A stretch of DNA of 13,914 bases from NCBI GenBank assembly GCA_934630735.1, contig CAKTWK010000044.1:1-13914 (forward strand), given 5' to 3'. Positions 1 through 6,309 of the stretch are shown here, in pieces. The first letter of the stretch is position 1, and every line of letters starts with the position of its first letter. The notes beneath the pieces are model-generated. The model was not told the origin of the DNA. It saw only the letters and a program-made list of their open reading frames with translations, and made no database searches. Position numbers and translations under genes: made by a program. Origin of the DNA: an uncultured Collinsella sp. Lineage in GTDB: Bacteria; Actinomycetota; Coriobacteriia; Coriobacteriales; Coriobacteriaceae.

Positions 1-158
1 TCCAGATGATCAAGGGCAAGATCACGCCCGAGGAGCTGGACGATCTGGAGGATGTGGCCGCTTTGCAGGGCATTGCCCACGTCCCTGCCCGCGTCAAGTG
101 CGCCGAGCTCGCCTGGCGCACCCTCGACGGCATGCTCGAGAGGCAAGCTAACCAGTAG
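1..158 (+). CDS. sufU: SufU-type iron-sulfur cluster scaffold, C-terminal end (5' partial)
   Basis: Only the last 51 codons are present, read from position 3 to the TAG at 156-158; the start lies left of the window. SufU proteins of the SUF pathway accept sulfur from the cysteine desulfurase SufS and pass it on for iron-sulfur cluster assembly in the cytoplasm. The visible C-terminus carries the family pattern: an acidic helix (ITPEELDDLEDVAAL), then GIAHVPARVKCAELAWRTL. The Cys in RVKCAEL matches the third conserved metal-binding Cys of SufU/IscU proteins, and the preceding segment matches the 'G..P.R.KC..L.W..L' ending of Gram-positive SufU. A strong terminator follows 30 nt after the stop, so this is the last gene of its operon, presumably a suf operon lying to the left. 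Assignment as SufU rather than IscU is from the C-terminal pattern only. Confidence 0.85.
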   Translation, partial: QMIKGKITPEELDDLEDVAALQGIAHVPARVKCAELAWRTLDGMLERQANQ

Positions 159-188
159 CGGATGTCCCGAATCCAAGGATTTTGATTA

Positions 189-221
189 CCGAGCCGCCCG
201 ATACGGGCGGCTCGGCTTTTT
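189..221 (+). terminator. Rho-independent terminator after sufU
   Basis: Perfect 12-bp stem (189-200 with 204-215) rich in GC, three-base loop ATA, followed by CTTTTT. It sits 30 nt after the sufU stop and ends that operon. Confidence 0.9.
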
Positions 222-794
222 CATAGAGAGCGCACACGCAGCCCACGCGTCCGGCGCCCCGTCTGTCATTTATCGCACGGCCAACCGCGAACACGAGCGT
301 TTTCCACCGTACTAAAGCTTGTGACAAGACCACGGGCACGCCAGGCAATGTCCCAAGCCTCGTCTTACTGGGCTCCGGCTCGCCTCACGCCTGCCGCAGA
401 TGGGTCCCATAGGGTGCGGCGTGCATTTTTGCGAATATTCAGCACGCCAAGTCGTGTGTATACGCATTGGAAGCGTTAATCAACATCTCCAGTGGCCTTT
501 ATATTGCGTTTTAGAACAAGAATCGTGGTCTCAGGGGCGCAAACATGAGCTTCGGGAGCGCATCGGCAGGCATAAATAGCTTCAGAGCCCGTATGTTGCA
601 AAATTGCGGCGGTGCCGACAGTACCACGATGCAGAAAACTCCGCTTTTTGCACGGCGCAGACGGGGGTAGGTACGGGCAAAACCGAGCTAAGGCGTTATT
701 ATATGCATAACGGCGTCTGTTCTATGCAAATTAAGAAGTGTAGTTACCGTACCCGAGCTTTTAGAACAATAGCTGTGGCGTATGGGCGACCCCA
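222..794. other. Gene-poor intergenic stretch, no supported gene
   Basis: No reading frame here has a convincing start, codon bias or recognisable product. The segment from about 430 to 780 is richer in A and T than the rest of the window. Visible but unassigned structure: a weak nested hairpin (GCCGCA 393-398 with TGCGGC 415-420) followed by a short T-run at 426-430, and the 11-mer TTTTAGAACAA occurring twice in the same orientation (509-519 and 759-769). It may be decayed sequence between the sufU operon and the transposase-like gene. No known RNA family was recognised. Confidence 0.5.
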
Positions 795-813
795 GCCGCG
801 GTGCACCGGCGGC
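795..813. repeat. Imperfect palindrome at the 3' end of the transposase-like gene
   Basis: GCCGCGG and CCGGCGGC flank TGCA, forming a GC-rich hairpin with one bulged base that ends one base before the stop codon of the minus-strand transposase-like gene (stop complement at 815-817). No T-run follows on the minus strand, so it is not a classical terminator. RAYT-type proteins recognise REP-like hairpins, so it is a candidate site, but no second copy was seen in the window. Confidence 0.35.
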
Positions 814-814
814 C

Positions 815-1618
815 CTACACCACGTTTCCGCCAGTCCGCACCGCCGCTCGCGCACGGGCGCGCACAATACGAGAAACGGTACTTTTGCCAATCCCCGTAT
901 ACCGCTCAATCTGACGCACCGTAAAACCAGCATCGTGCAATCCAAGAATAACGACATTGCGTTGCGCCGACGGTGCGGCTTTAACCACGTGGAGCGGAAC
1001 CCCGAGCCCCTTCGCCAACTTTTCGGCAAAGGCGTGGCGTTCCCACTCCGTCTCTTTCATATCGCACAGCGCTGGCTCGCCGCTGTCGGGCGTCGAAAGC
1101 GAATAGGCAATAAAAGCCTTAGCAGAACCGAAAAGCTCAAGCACGCATGAAGGGTCGGAAAATCCCCTCGTCATATCATTGTCATAGGCCCGTAGATACT
1201 CGGCAAAGCTGCTCCACGGATAGCGCTCAATCAGAGCAATGCCCGCCTCCTGCGGATTGGCATGTACGGAGCGAATAGCCTCCATCACCTGCCAGTCGGT
1301 ATCGAGCGAGCGACGCTCAAAACGCTCACGAAACAGGCAGCCCGTGCGCCCGGTACGTTTATTGAACCGACGGACATACGTCAGCAGCAACCGCTGCATG
1401 ACTGCGCTCATTTCGTCCTCATAATCCAAAAGCGCCAGATCCACGTGGTCGTCCATAAGGCACCACGCCACGATTGTCACCCCCGCCTCCCGGCAGCAGT
1501 CGCGCATCAGCTCCAGAAACTCCCAGCGGTCGTCATCGGTCTCAAAGATCAGTTGCTTGCCTGTACCGCGGGCACAGACATGGTAAAAGCCGGTGACCGT
1601 TCTCCAAACGCGCTGCAT
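815..1618 (-). CDS. Y1/RAYT-type (IS200-like) transposase-like protein with C-terminal HTH, probably catalytically inactive
   Basis: 267 residues. Family members are HUH tyrosine enzymes that nick single-stranded DNA at REP or IS200/IS605 hairpins. The fold is recognisable: YHVCARG near residue 12, the block WCLMDDHVD at 52-60, the F-R-E-R-F region near 96-100, and the HANPQEAG...YPWSSF block at 119-138. A C-terminal helix-turn-helix (about 221-256, VRQIERYTGIGKSTVSRI) is added. Two key positions deviate: the HUH motif normally reads H-V-H but here is H58-V59-D60, and the Tyr four residues before the conserved NP is Ser117. The frame is otherwise intact, so this looks like a retained non-catalytic DNA-binding protein rather than random decay. 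The start at 1618 is chosen because GAGGGGAG lies 4 nt upstream; an in-frame ATG 32 codons earlier adds an unconserved tail. No mobile-element ends are visible. Confidence 0.75.
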   Translation of the reverse strand: MQRVWRTVTGFYHVCARGTGKQLIFETDDDRWEFLELMRDCCREAGVTIVAWCLMDDHVDLALLDYEDEMSAVMQRLLLTYVRRFNKRTGRTGCLFRERFERRSLDTDWQVMEAIRSVHANPQEAGIALIERYPWSSFAEYLRAYDNDMTRGFSDPSCVLELFGSAKAFIAYSLSTPDSGEPALCDMKETEWERHAFAEKLAKGLGVPLHVVKAAPSAQRNVVILGLHDAGFTVRQIERYTGIGKSTVSRIVRARARAAVRTGGNVV

Positions 1619-2010
1619 GACGCTCCCCTCGCCGGGATCTGCTTGCCATCCAATACAGCACGATTGAAGCGTGCCATCAAAACATTCACGCAAAACAACT
1701 GCGCCACACGACAAAAGGCAGTATCCAGGCGGCGAACGGCATCATAGCTACAGGTCAGACAACGCGACATAGTCAAAAGCTTGAACAGAACCGACCCCCT
1801 TCAGCGAACCGCACAGCCGCAAACAGCTTTGTTAAATCGCTTCAATTGAAAGTTCCGCGCTTCTCGCTACGAAAACTGGGCCGTTCGCCGAATATTCCGT
1901 GCATTTCGCGGTATTATAGGGGCTGCATGTCATGTCCCTTTCGAAGGGTCGCCCGGCAATCGCCAGCCACGACCCCCAGACGGGACGCCAACACGATAGA
2001 GAGGAGAGGC
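1619..2010 (+). promoter_or_regulatory. Intergenic region with probable promoter and leader of the iron-sulfur/GGGtGRT operon
   Basis: This 392-nt stretch separates the divergent transposase-like gene from the scaffold gene. A -10-like TATTAT at 1912-1917 precedes the operon by about 95 nt, but no good -35 stands at 16-18 nt. An alternative pair is TTGAAA at 1846-1851 with TACGAA at 1868-1873. The leader contains a small hairpin (CCCTT 1936-1940 with AAGGG 1944-1948). The ribosome binding site is GAGGAGAG just before the ATG at 2011. No gene is supported here. Confidence 0.35.
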
Positions 2011-2745
2011 ATGCAGTACTCACAGGAAGTGGAGAACATGTGCCCCGTTGCCAAGGGTGCATACCACGGCCCCGCACCCATCCCCGAGGAGGGCAAGTGG
2101 GTTCAGGCTAAGGAGATTTCCGACATCTCCGGTCTTACGCACGGTGTGGGTTGGTGCGCACCTCAGCAGGGCGCCTGCAAGCTCACGCTGAACGTCAAGG
2201 ACGGCATCATCGAGGAGGCCCTCGTTGAGACCATCGGCTGCTCGGGCATGACCCACTCTGCCGCCATGGCTTCCGAGATCCTTCCCGGTAAGACCATCCT
2301 CGAGGCCCTCAACACCGACCTCGTCTGCGACGCCATCAACGTTGCTATGCGCGAGATCTTCCTGCAGATCGTTTACGGCCGCAGCCAGACCGCGTTCTCC
2401 GAGGGCGGCCTGCCCGTGGGCGCCTCCCTCGACGACCTCGGCAAGGGCCTTCGCTCTCAGGTCGGCACCATGTTCGGCACCAAGGCCAAGGGCGCTCGTT
2501 ACCTCGAGCTCGCTCAGGGCTACGTCACCCGCATGGCTCTCAACGACAAGAACGAGATCATCGCGTTCGAGTTCCTGAACCTCGGTAAGTTCACCGACGC
2601 CGTCAAGGCCGGCAAGACCCCCGAGGAGGCCATCGCTGGCGCTATGGGCCACTATGGTCAGTGGGAGAACGCTGCCAAGTACATCGACCCGCGCACCGAC
2701 GAGGAGACTCACTCCGTCGCCAGCGTGTTCCCGGTTCACGAGTAG
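2011..2745 (+). CDS. NifU/IscU-like iron-sulfur cluster assembly scaffold protein
   Basis: 244 residues, cytoplasmic. The middle resembles NifU_N/IscU scaffolds, on which iron-sulfur clusters are built before transfer: GACKLTLNVKDGIIEEA (54-70) then ETIGCSGMTHSAAMAS (73-88), matching the IscU 'C..K.....DG.IE......GC..A.A.S' region. Cysteines are at 11, 49, 56, 77 and 106. C77 matches the second IscU ligand, and C49 or C56 the first. The usual Asp two residues after the first Cys is not evident, and the third ligand cannot be placed by eye. About 100 extra residues follow the scaffold-like part, making it longer than a standalone IscU or SufU (about 130-150). The start at 2011 has GAGGAGAG upstream; Met10 is an alternative. 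The next gene begins 18 nt after the stop, so the two are surely cotranscribed. Codon use is strongly biased, suggesting high expression. Its cluster type and targets are unknown. Confidence 0.8.
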   Translation: MQYSQEVENMCPVAKGAYHGPAPIPEEGKWVQAKEISDISGLTHGVGWCAPQQGACKLTLNVKDGIIEEALVETIGCSGMTHSAAMASEILPGKTILEALNTDLVCDAINVAMREIFLQIVYGRSQTAFSEGGLPVGASLDDLGKGLRSQVGTMFGTKAKGARYLELAQGYVTRMALNDKNEIIAFEFLNLGKFTDAVKAGKTPEEAIAGAMGHYGQWENAAKYIDPRTDEETHSVASVFPVHE

Positions 2746-2763
2746 AAAGGGAGGGAAATAACT

Positions 2764-3768
2764 ATGACTGTTACGTTCGAAGGTTACGAGCGCCGCGCTG
2801 ACAAGATCAACAAGTGCCTCGCCGACAACGGCATCGCCTCCCTCGAGGAAGCTCTGCAGATCTGCACCGACAAGGGCTTCAACCCGCGTGAGATCGTCAA
2901 CAACACCCAGTCCATCGCCTTCCAGAACGCCGAGTGGGCCTACACCCTCGGTTGCGCTCTCGCTGTCAAGCGTGGCGCCATGTCTGCTTCTGAGGCTGCT
3001 GCCATCATCGGCGAGGGCATCCAGGCCTTCACCGTTCCCGGCTCCGTCGCCGAGGACCGCAAGGTCGGTCTGGGCCACGGCAACCTGGGCGCTATGCTGC
3101 TCTCCGACGACACCGAGTGCTTCGCCTTCCTGGCCGGTCACGAGTCCTTCGCTGCCGCTGAGGGCGCTATCGGCCTGGCTCTGAACGCCAACAAGGCTCG
3201 TAAGAAGCCGCTGCGCGTTATCCTCAATGGTCTGGGCAAGGACGCCGCCCAGATCATCGCCCGCATCAACGGCTTCACCTATGTGCAGACCCAGTTCGAC
3301 TACTACACCGGCGAGCTGAAGATCGTCGAGACCATCCCCTACTCCGATGGTCCCCGCGCTGCCGTTAACTGCTACGGCTCCGACGACGTCCGCGAGGGCG
3401 TTGCCATCATGTGGCACGAGAACGTCGACATCTCGATCACCGGTAACTCCACCAACCCCACCCGCTTCCAGCACCCCGTCGCTGGCACCTACAAGAAGGA
3501 GCGCATCGAGGCTGGCAAGAAGTACTTCTCCGTCGCTTCTGGTGGCGGCACTGGCCGTACCCTGCACCCGGACAACATGGGCGCCGGCCCTGCCTCTTAC
3601 GGCATGACCGACACCATGGGCCGTATGCACTCCGACGCCCAGTTCGCCGGTTCTTCCTCCGTGCCTGCGCACGTCGACATGATGGGTCTCATCGGCATGG
3701 GCAACAACCCCATGGTCGGTGCTACCGTCGCCTGCGCTGTCGCCGTCGAGGAGGCCCTCAAGGCCTAA
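2764..3768 (+). CDS. GGGtGRT-family protein of unknown function
   Basis: 334 residues, no signal peptide or membrane segment. The family is named after the motif seen here at residues 260-266 (GGGTGRT), followed by the conserved stretch LHPDNMGAGPASYGMTDTMG and a His/Met-rich tail (H268, H289, H303). Other candidate metal or cluster ligands are C18, C34, C64, C119, C203, C324, H105, H126, H218 and H237. Length fits a complete family member. No biochemical function is known to me. It follows the iron-sulfur scaffold by 18 nt behind a strong site (AAAGGGAGGG at 2746-2755), shares its extreme codon bias and ends at a strong terminator, so the pair forms a closed two-gene operon. The context suggests a client, maturation partner or regulator of the scaffold; that is inference. 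Confidence 0.85.
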   Translation: MTVTFEGYERRADKINKCLADNGIASLEEALQICTDKGFNPREIVNNTQSIAFQNAEWAYTLGCALAVKRGAMSASEAAAIIGEGIQAFTVPGSVAEDRKVGLGHGNLGAMLLSDDTECFAFLAGHESFAAAEGAIGLALNANKARKKPLRVILNGLGKDAAQIIARINGFTYVQTQFDYYTGELKIVETIPYSDGPRAAVNCYGSDDVREGVAIMWHENVDISITGNSTNPTRFQHPVAGTYKKERIEAGKKYFSVASGGGTGRTLHPDNMGAGPASYGMTDTMGRMHSDAQFAGSSSVPAHVDMMGLIGMGNNPMVGATVACAVAVEEALKA

Positions 3769-3803
3769 TCGCGCCCGCGCGATGCTCATATAGTTGAGCT
3801 TTG

Positions 3804-3840
3804 GAGCCGCTATCCACCCGGGTAGCGGCTCTTTTTGTTT
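3804..3840 (+). terminator. Rho-independent terminator of the scaffold-GGGtGRT operon
   Basis: A 12-bp stem (GAGCCGCTATCC paired with GGGTAGCGGCTC, one G-U pair) with loop ACCC, ending at 3831 and followed by TTTTTGTTT. It lies 36 nt after the GGGtGRT stop codon. Confidence 0.92.
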
Positions 3841-4069
3841 GCGCAGCCCCCTGCCGCAAAGCAGTCTTTTTGGGACGGGGCTCTTTTGACTACTTTCCAC
3901 GTGGGCTATCCGATATATCAGTTACGCCGAGCTATGAGTCGAAACGAGGCGAAATGCCAGAGCACCCCTGACATCCACCTGCCATATTCGCCCTTTACCG
4001 AATTGCCGAGCCTTTGCAATGCCTTTACCGCTGTCCCATGCGACAATGCGCGAACGAGAAAGGAGTCCC

Positions 4070-5596
4070 ATGGAATCGACTGATGTACTGGTAATTGGAT
4101 CTGGCATTGCGGGCCTTTGCGCCGCCATCGAAGCGGCGCGCACGGGTGCAAGCGTCACTGTGGCAAGCGCCGGTAAAACTATGAGCGGATCGAGCTTTTT
4201 CCCGGGAACCTGGGGTCTCGGCCTTATTGGCCCCGTCGACGAAAACGACGAACAGGACCTCATCGACACCATCCAGACCGTCGGCGGCGGCGTTGCCGAC
4301 CCCGAGCTCGTCCAGACGTTTGTTCACGGTATTCCTAAGGCCATCCAATGGCTCGAGCAGGATCTGGGTGTTGAGCTCCAGCGTCCGCAAAGCGCCGAGA
4401 GCGCCCAGCAAAAGCAATTTATCCCCTGCTTTGACCATAAGACACGCAAATGGCGCGGCCTCACCCGCAAGCCCCTTGAGGACGCGTGTACGGCCCAGAT
4501 CGAGTCTCTCGGCATTCGCCTGCTCCCCCGCCACGAGCTTATCGATCTCGTTGAGAACACAAACGGAAAGATTACCGGCGCCGTGCTCTACAACCAAACA
4601 GACGAGCGCATTGTGACCTTTACAGCTAAAGCCACTATCATTGCTGCGGGCGGCACGGGCGGCCTATTCGAGCGCAGCCTCACTTCCGCCGACGTGCTCA
4701 GCTCATCACAGGCCATCGCGCTGGCGCACGGCGCGTCCCTTACTAATATAGAGTTCATGCAGATGATGCCCGGCTTCATCGAGCCCAAGCGAAACCTTGT
4801 CTTTAACGAGAAGACCTGGCGCTACGTACATGTAGACCAGCCGGTCGATATCGCCGACGACAAGCTGGGCGACCTGCTTGAGCAACGCTCCGGATATGGC
4901 CCCTTCACTTCGCGCCTGGCTTCCCGCGCCATCGATCTTACCATCGATCAAGCAGGCGCCGAAGGCCTGGCGCTCCACTACGACTTCCCCCGCAAGGACG
5001 TCCCTGAGTTTGTGCAGACCTTTGCCACCTGGCTACAAGATGAGCACGGCATCGCACCGACCGACGAGATGCGCGTGGCGATGTATGCCCACGCCGCCAA
5101 CGGCGGTATCAAAATCGACAAGACCGCGTACACGGGCGTTAAGGGCCTCTACGCCTGCGGCGAGGCTACAGGCGGCATGCATGGCGCCGACCGCATCGGC
5201 GGCTTGTCGAGTGCCAACGGCATCGTCTTCGGGCGCATCGCAGGCGCATCGGCAGCCCTTGCAGCGCGGAAAGAGCCTGAGGCAGCCCTGAAGGAGGATA
5301 TCGCCCTCCCACAGCACGGCATTGCTACAACAGATGCCGAACGCCTGACACGCAGCCTTAAGCACACGATGAGCACCTATTGCATGATCAACCGCACCGA
5401 GACGGGCCTATCCAAGGCACTACACGAGCTTGAGGGCTTGAAGACGGAAGCAACGACCTTGAACACACAGAAAGCTCAGGACAGCGAAATCGCAGCCCTC
5501 GCCCGCCTGCAATCGCAGATTCAGCTGGCAACGGAGATGGTCAAAGCCATGCGCAAGCGGACCGAAAGCCTAGGATCACACTATCGCGCAGACTAA
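4070..5596 (+). CDS. FAD-dependent oxidoreductase, L-aspartate oxidase/fumarate reductase flavoprotein family
   Basis: 508 residues, predicted cytoplasmic. An N-terminal Rossmann FAD site is clear (VLVIGSGIAGLCAAIEAARTG, residues 7-26), as are IIAAGGTGGLF (190-200) and the C-terminal flavin motif GVKGLYACGEATGGMHGADR...GLVFG-like (356-388). The end TESLGSHYRAD resembles the NadB/SdhA helical C-terminal domain. Substrate-pocket positions diverge: the family 'AQGG' is replaced near SSFFPGTWGLG (41-51), and 'FMQ.HPT' by FMQMMPG (229-235). H341 and R375 fall where substrate-binding His and Arg are expected. True L-aspartate oxidase is therefore not assured, and no nadA or nadC is nearby; an electron-bifurcating or fumarate-reducing role cannot be judged. 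The start at 4070 follows AAAGGAG with short spacing; the upstream in-frame ATG at 4019 adds an unconserved 17 residues. It is a single-gene unit. Confidence 0.8.
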   Translation: MESTDVLVIGSGIAGLCAAIEAARTGASVTVASAGKTMSGSSFFPGTWGLGLIGPVDENDEQDLIDTIQTVGGGVADPELVQTFVHGIPKAIQWLEQDLGVELQRPQSAESAQQKQFIPCFDHKTRKWRGLTRKPLEDACTAQIESLGIRLLPRHELIDLVENTNGKITGAVLYNQTDERIVTFTAKATIIAAGGTGGLFERSLTSADVLSSSQAIALAHGASLTNIEFMQMMPGFIEPKRNLVFNEKTWRYVHVDQPVDIADDKLGDLLEQRSGYGPFTSRLASRAIDLTIDQAGAEGLALHYDFPRKDVPEFVQTFATWLQDEHGIAPTDEMRVAMYAHAANGGIKIDKTAYTGVKGLYACGEATGGMHGADRIGGLSSANGIVFGRIAGASAALAARKEPEAALKEDIALPQHGIATTDAERLTRSLKHTMSTYCMINRTETGLSKALHELEGLKTEATTLNTQKAQDSEIAALARLQSQIQLATEMVKAMRKRTESLGSHYRAD

Positions 5597-5642
5597 ATCG
5601 ATTCTCGCTTTGAGTTTGATCACAACTTCTCAACATGCATCG

Positions 5643-5688
5643 AGCTCCGTAAGCATGATTCCCCTAAGGAGAACACGCTTACGGAGCT
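5643..5688 (+). terminator. Hairpin downstream of the FAD oxidoreductase gene, possible weak terminator
   Basis: Perfect 12-bp inverted repeat (AGCTCCGTAAGC 5643-5654 with GCTTACGGAGCT 5677-5688), loop 22 nt. It is followed only by TT and, after a gap, TGTTTT, so it is at best a weak terminator. The loop segment GATTCCC (5657-5663) can instead pair with GGGAATC (5708-5714), giving a mutually exclusive fold. It lies 46 nt after the oxidoreductase stop. Confidence 0.55.
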
Positions 5689-5770
5689 TTAGCCGTGTTT
5701 TCCCTAAGGGAATCACAGCGCAGATTTCTCAGCTCCGAGCCCTTTCGGGTTCGACACCATGTGAGGTCAA

Positions 5771-5802
5771 CAAAAAAGCGACCAGCCGAAGCCAGTCGCT
5801 TT
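5771..5802 (-). terminator. Second minus-strand UUCG-loop terminator
   Basis: Read on the minus strand: AAAGCGACTGGC, loop TTCG, GCTGGTCGCTTT, then TTT. The two imperfect positions are G-U pairs only when read on the minus strand, which fixes the orientation. It lies beyond the main tRNA terminator and now follows only a tRNA fragment, so it would be a backup. Confidence 0.8.
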
Positions 5803-5811
5803 AACATGCTT

Positions 5812-5831
5812 TGGTGGGCCGTCAGGGGGTC
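5812..5831 (-). pseudogene. 20-nt remnant of tRNA-Lys 3' end
   Basis: Identical to the last 20 nt of the two intact tRNA-Lys genes downstream in the window, including the encoded CCA (complement TGG at 5812-5814), the acceptor strand and part of the T-arm. Homology stops abruptly at 5831/5832, where the sequence turns into GC-rich hairpins. Either a truncated third tRNA-Lys copy or a leftover integration-type site. Confidence 0.75.
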
Positions 5832-5946
5832 AGCCTGCTGCGCAGGCGGCCGCTGCGGCGCTTCGCGCCTTGCGCGCTGCGCTGGCAAATGCTTACGCAT
5901 TTCCTCAGCTCCGCGCCCCGACGGGTTCGACCCCATGCGACGTTAA

Positions 5947-5979
5947 TAAAAAAGACGGCCAACCGAAGTTGACCGTCTT
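5947..5979 (-). terminator. Rho-independent terminator of the tRNA-His/Lys/Lys operon
   Basis: On the minus strand: AAGACGGTCAAC, loop TTCG, GTTGGCCGTCTT, then TTTTATT. Twelve base pairs including one G-U pair that exists only in the minus-strand RNA. It begins about 10 nt after the CCA of the last tRNA-Lys. Confidence 0.92.
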
Positions 5980-5988
5980 AACATGCTT

Positions 5989-6064
5989 TGGTGGGCCGTC
6001 AGGGGGTCGAACCCTGGACCTTGGGATTAAGAGTCCCCTGCTCTACCAACTGAGCTAACGACCC
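5989..6064 (-). tRNA. tRNA-Lys (CTT), distal copy
   Basis: 76 nt with encoded CCA. The acceptor stem GGGTCGT pairs with ACGGCCC (one G-U), discriminator A. The D-arm contains AGCTCAGTTGGTAGAGC, the anticodon loop reads CTCTTAA (anticodon CTT, reading AAG), and the T-loop is GTTCGAC. It is the last gene of the three-tRNA operon and identical to the copy at 6108-6183. Confidence 0.96.
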
Positions 6065-6068
6065 AAAG

Positions 6069-6094
6069 CTAAAGTCCGTTGTGGCGGACTTTAG
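6069..6094 (-). other. Perfect hairpin between the two tRNA-Lys genes
   Basis: Ten-bp perfect stem (CTAAAGTCCG 6069-6078 with CGGACTTTAG 6085-6094), 6-nt loop. On the minus strand it follows the first tRNA-Lys and precedes the second, without a T-run. It may be a processing signal or a partial attenuator that lowers expression of the distal copy. Confidence 0.6.
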
Positions 6095-6107
6095 AGGAGA
6101 TATCGTG

Positions 6108-6183
6108 TGGTGGGCCGTCAGGGGGTCGAACCCTGGACCTTGGGATTAAGAGTCCCCTGCTCTACCAACTGAGCTAACGACCC
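6108..6183 (-). tRNA. tRNA-Lys (CTT), proximal copy
   Basis: 76 nt, identical to the copy at 5989-6064, with anticodon CTT in loop CTCTTAA and encoded CCA (complement at 6108-6110). It is separated from tRNA-His by 22 nt and belongs to the same minus-strand transcript. Confidence 0.96.
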
Positions 6184-6205
6184 GATATCAACACGAAGCA
6201 AGAAC

Positions 6206-6283
6206 TGGGGTGGGTAAAGGGACTCGAACCCTCGACCTACGGGACCACAACCCGTCGCTCTAGCCAACTGAGCTACACCCACC
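6206..6283 (-). tRNA. tRNA-His (GTG)
   Basis: 78 nt. The anticodon loop TTGTGGT gives anticodon GTG. The extra 5' G (G-1, complement of c6283) opposite discriminator C73 is the identity mark of tRNA-His and is encoded in the DNA. The acceptor stem GTGGGTG pairs with 3' TACCCAC (one G-U), and CCA is encoded (complement at 6206-6208). First gene of the tRNA operon. Confidence 0.96.
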
Positions 6284-6309
6284 GTGTCCTGTGCGCTTCG
6301 CGCTCGACT

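Larger units (their letters stand above)
5724..5831 (-). repeat. Diverged copy of the tRNA-Lys 3' end plus terminator (partner at 5899-6008)
   Basis: The blocks 5724-5831 and 5899-6008 align over their whole length. They share CTCAGCTCCG, CGGGTTCGAC, an A-run, a UUCG-loop terminator stem and a 31-bp perfect repeat (5801-5831 equals 5978-6008). The terminator stems differ in sequence but both keep their pairing. Between the blocks lies a string of small GC-rich hairpins and the stem AAATGC/GCATTT (5887-5902). The arrangement fits a tandem duplication, about 177 bp apart, that truncated one tRNA-Lys copy. Confidence 0.8.

Noticed and set aside
393..430. Possible terminator or small RNA near 393-430
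   Set aside because: The stem is only six pairs with an awkward interior and a short T-run, and no upstream transcript is supported after the sufU terminator.
1549..1776. 75-codon minus-strand Cys-rich frame overlapping the transposase-like gene start
   Set aside because: Overlaps the well-supported gene start in another frame, lacks an RBS and resembles no family.
2020..3900. 626-codon open frame on the minus strand opposite the scaffold and GGGtGRT genes
   Set aside because: It is a mirror of two strongly codon-biased genes; its translation is a repetitive Gly/Val/Leu/Asp-rich string with no recognisable domain and no suitable RBS.
5832..5902. String of short GC hairpins as a possible CRISPR or repeat array
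   Set aside because: The hairpins differ from one another and there is no regular repeat-spacer pattern.
5870..6058. Small plus-strand frame across the tRNA-Lys gene
   Set aside because: Typical spurious frame that reads through a tRNA on the opposite strand.
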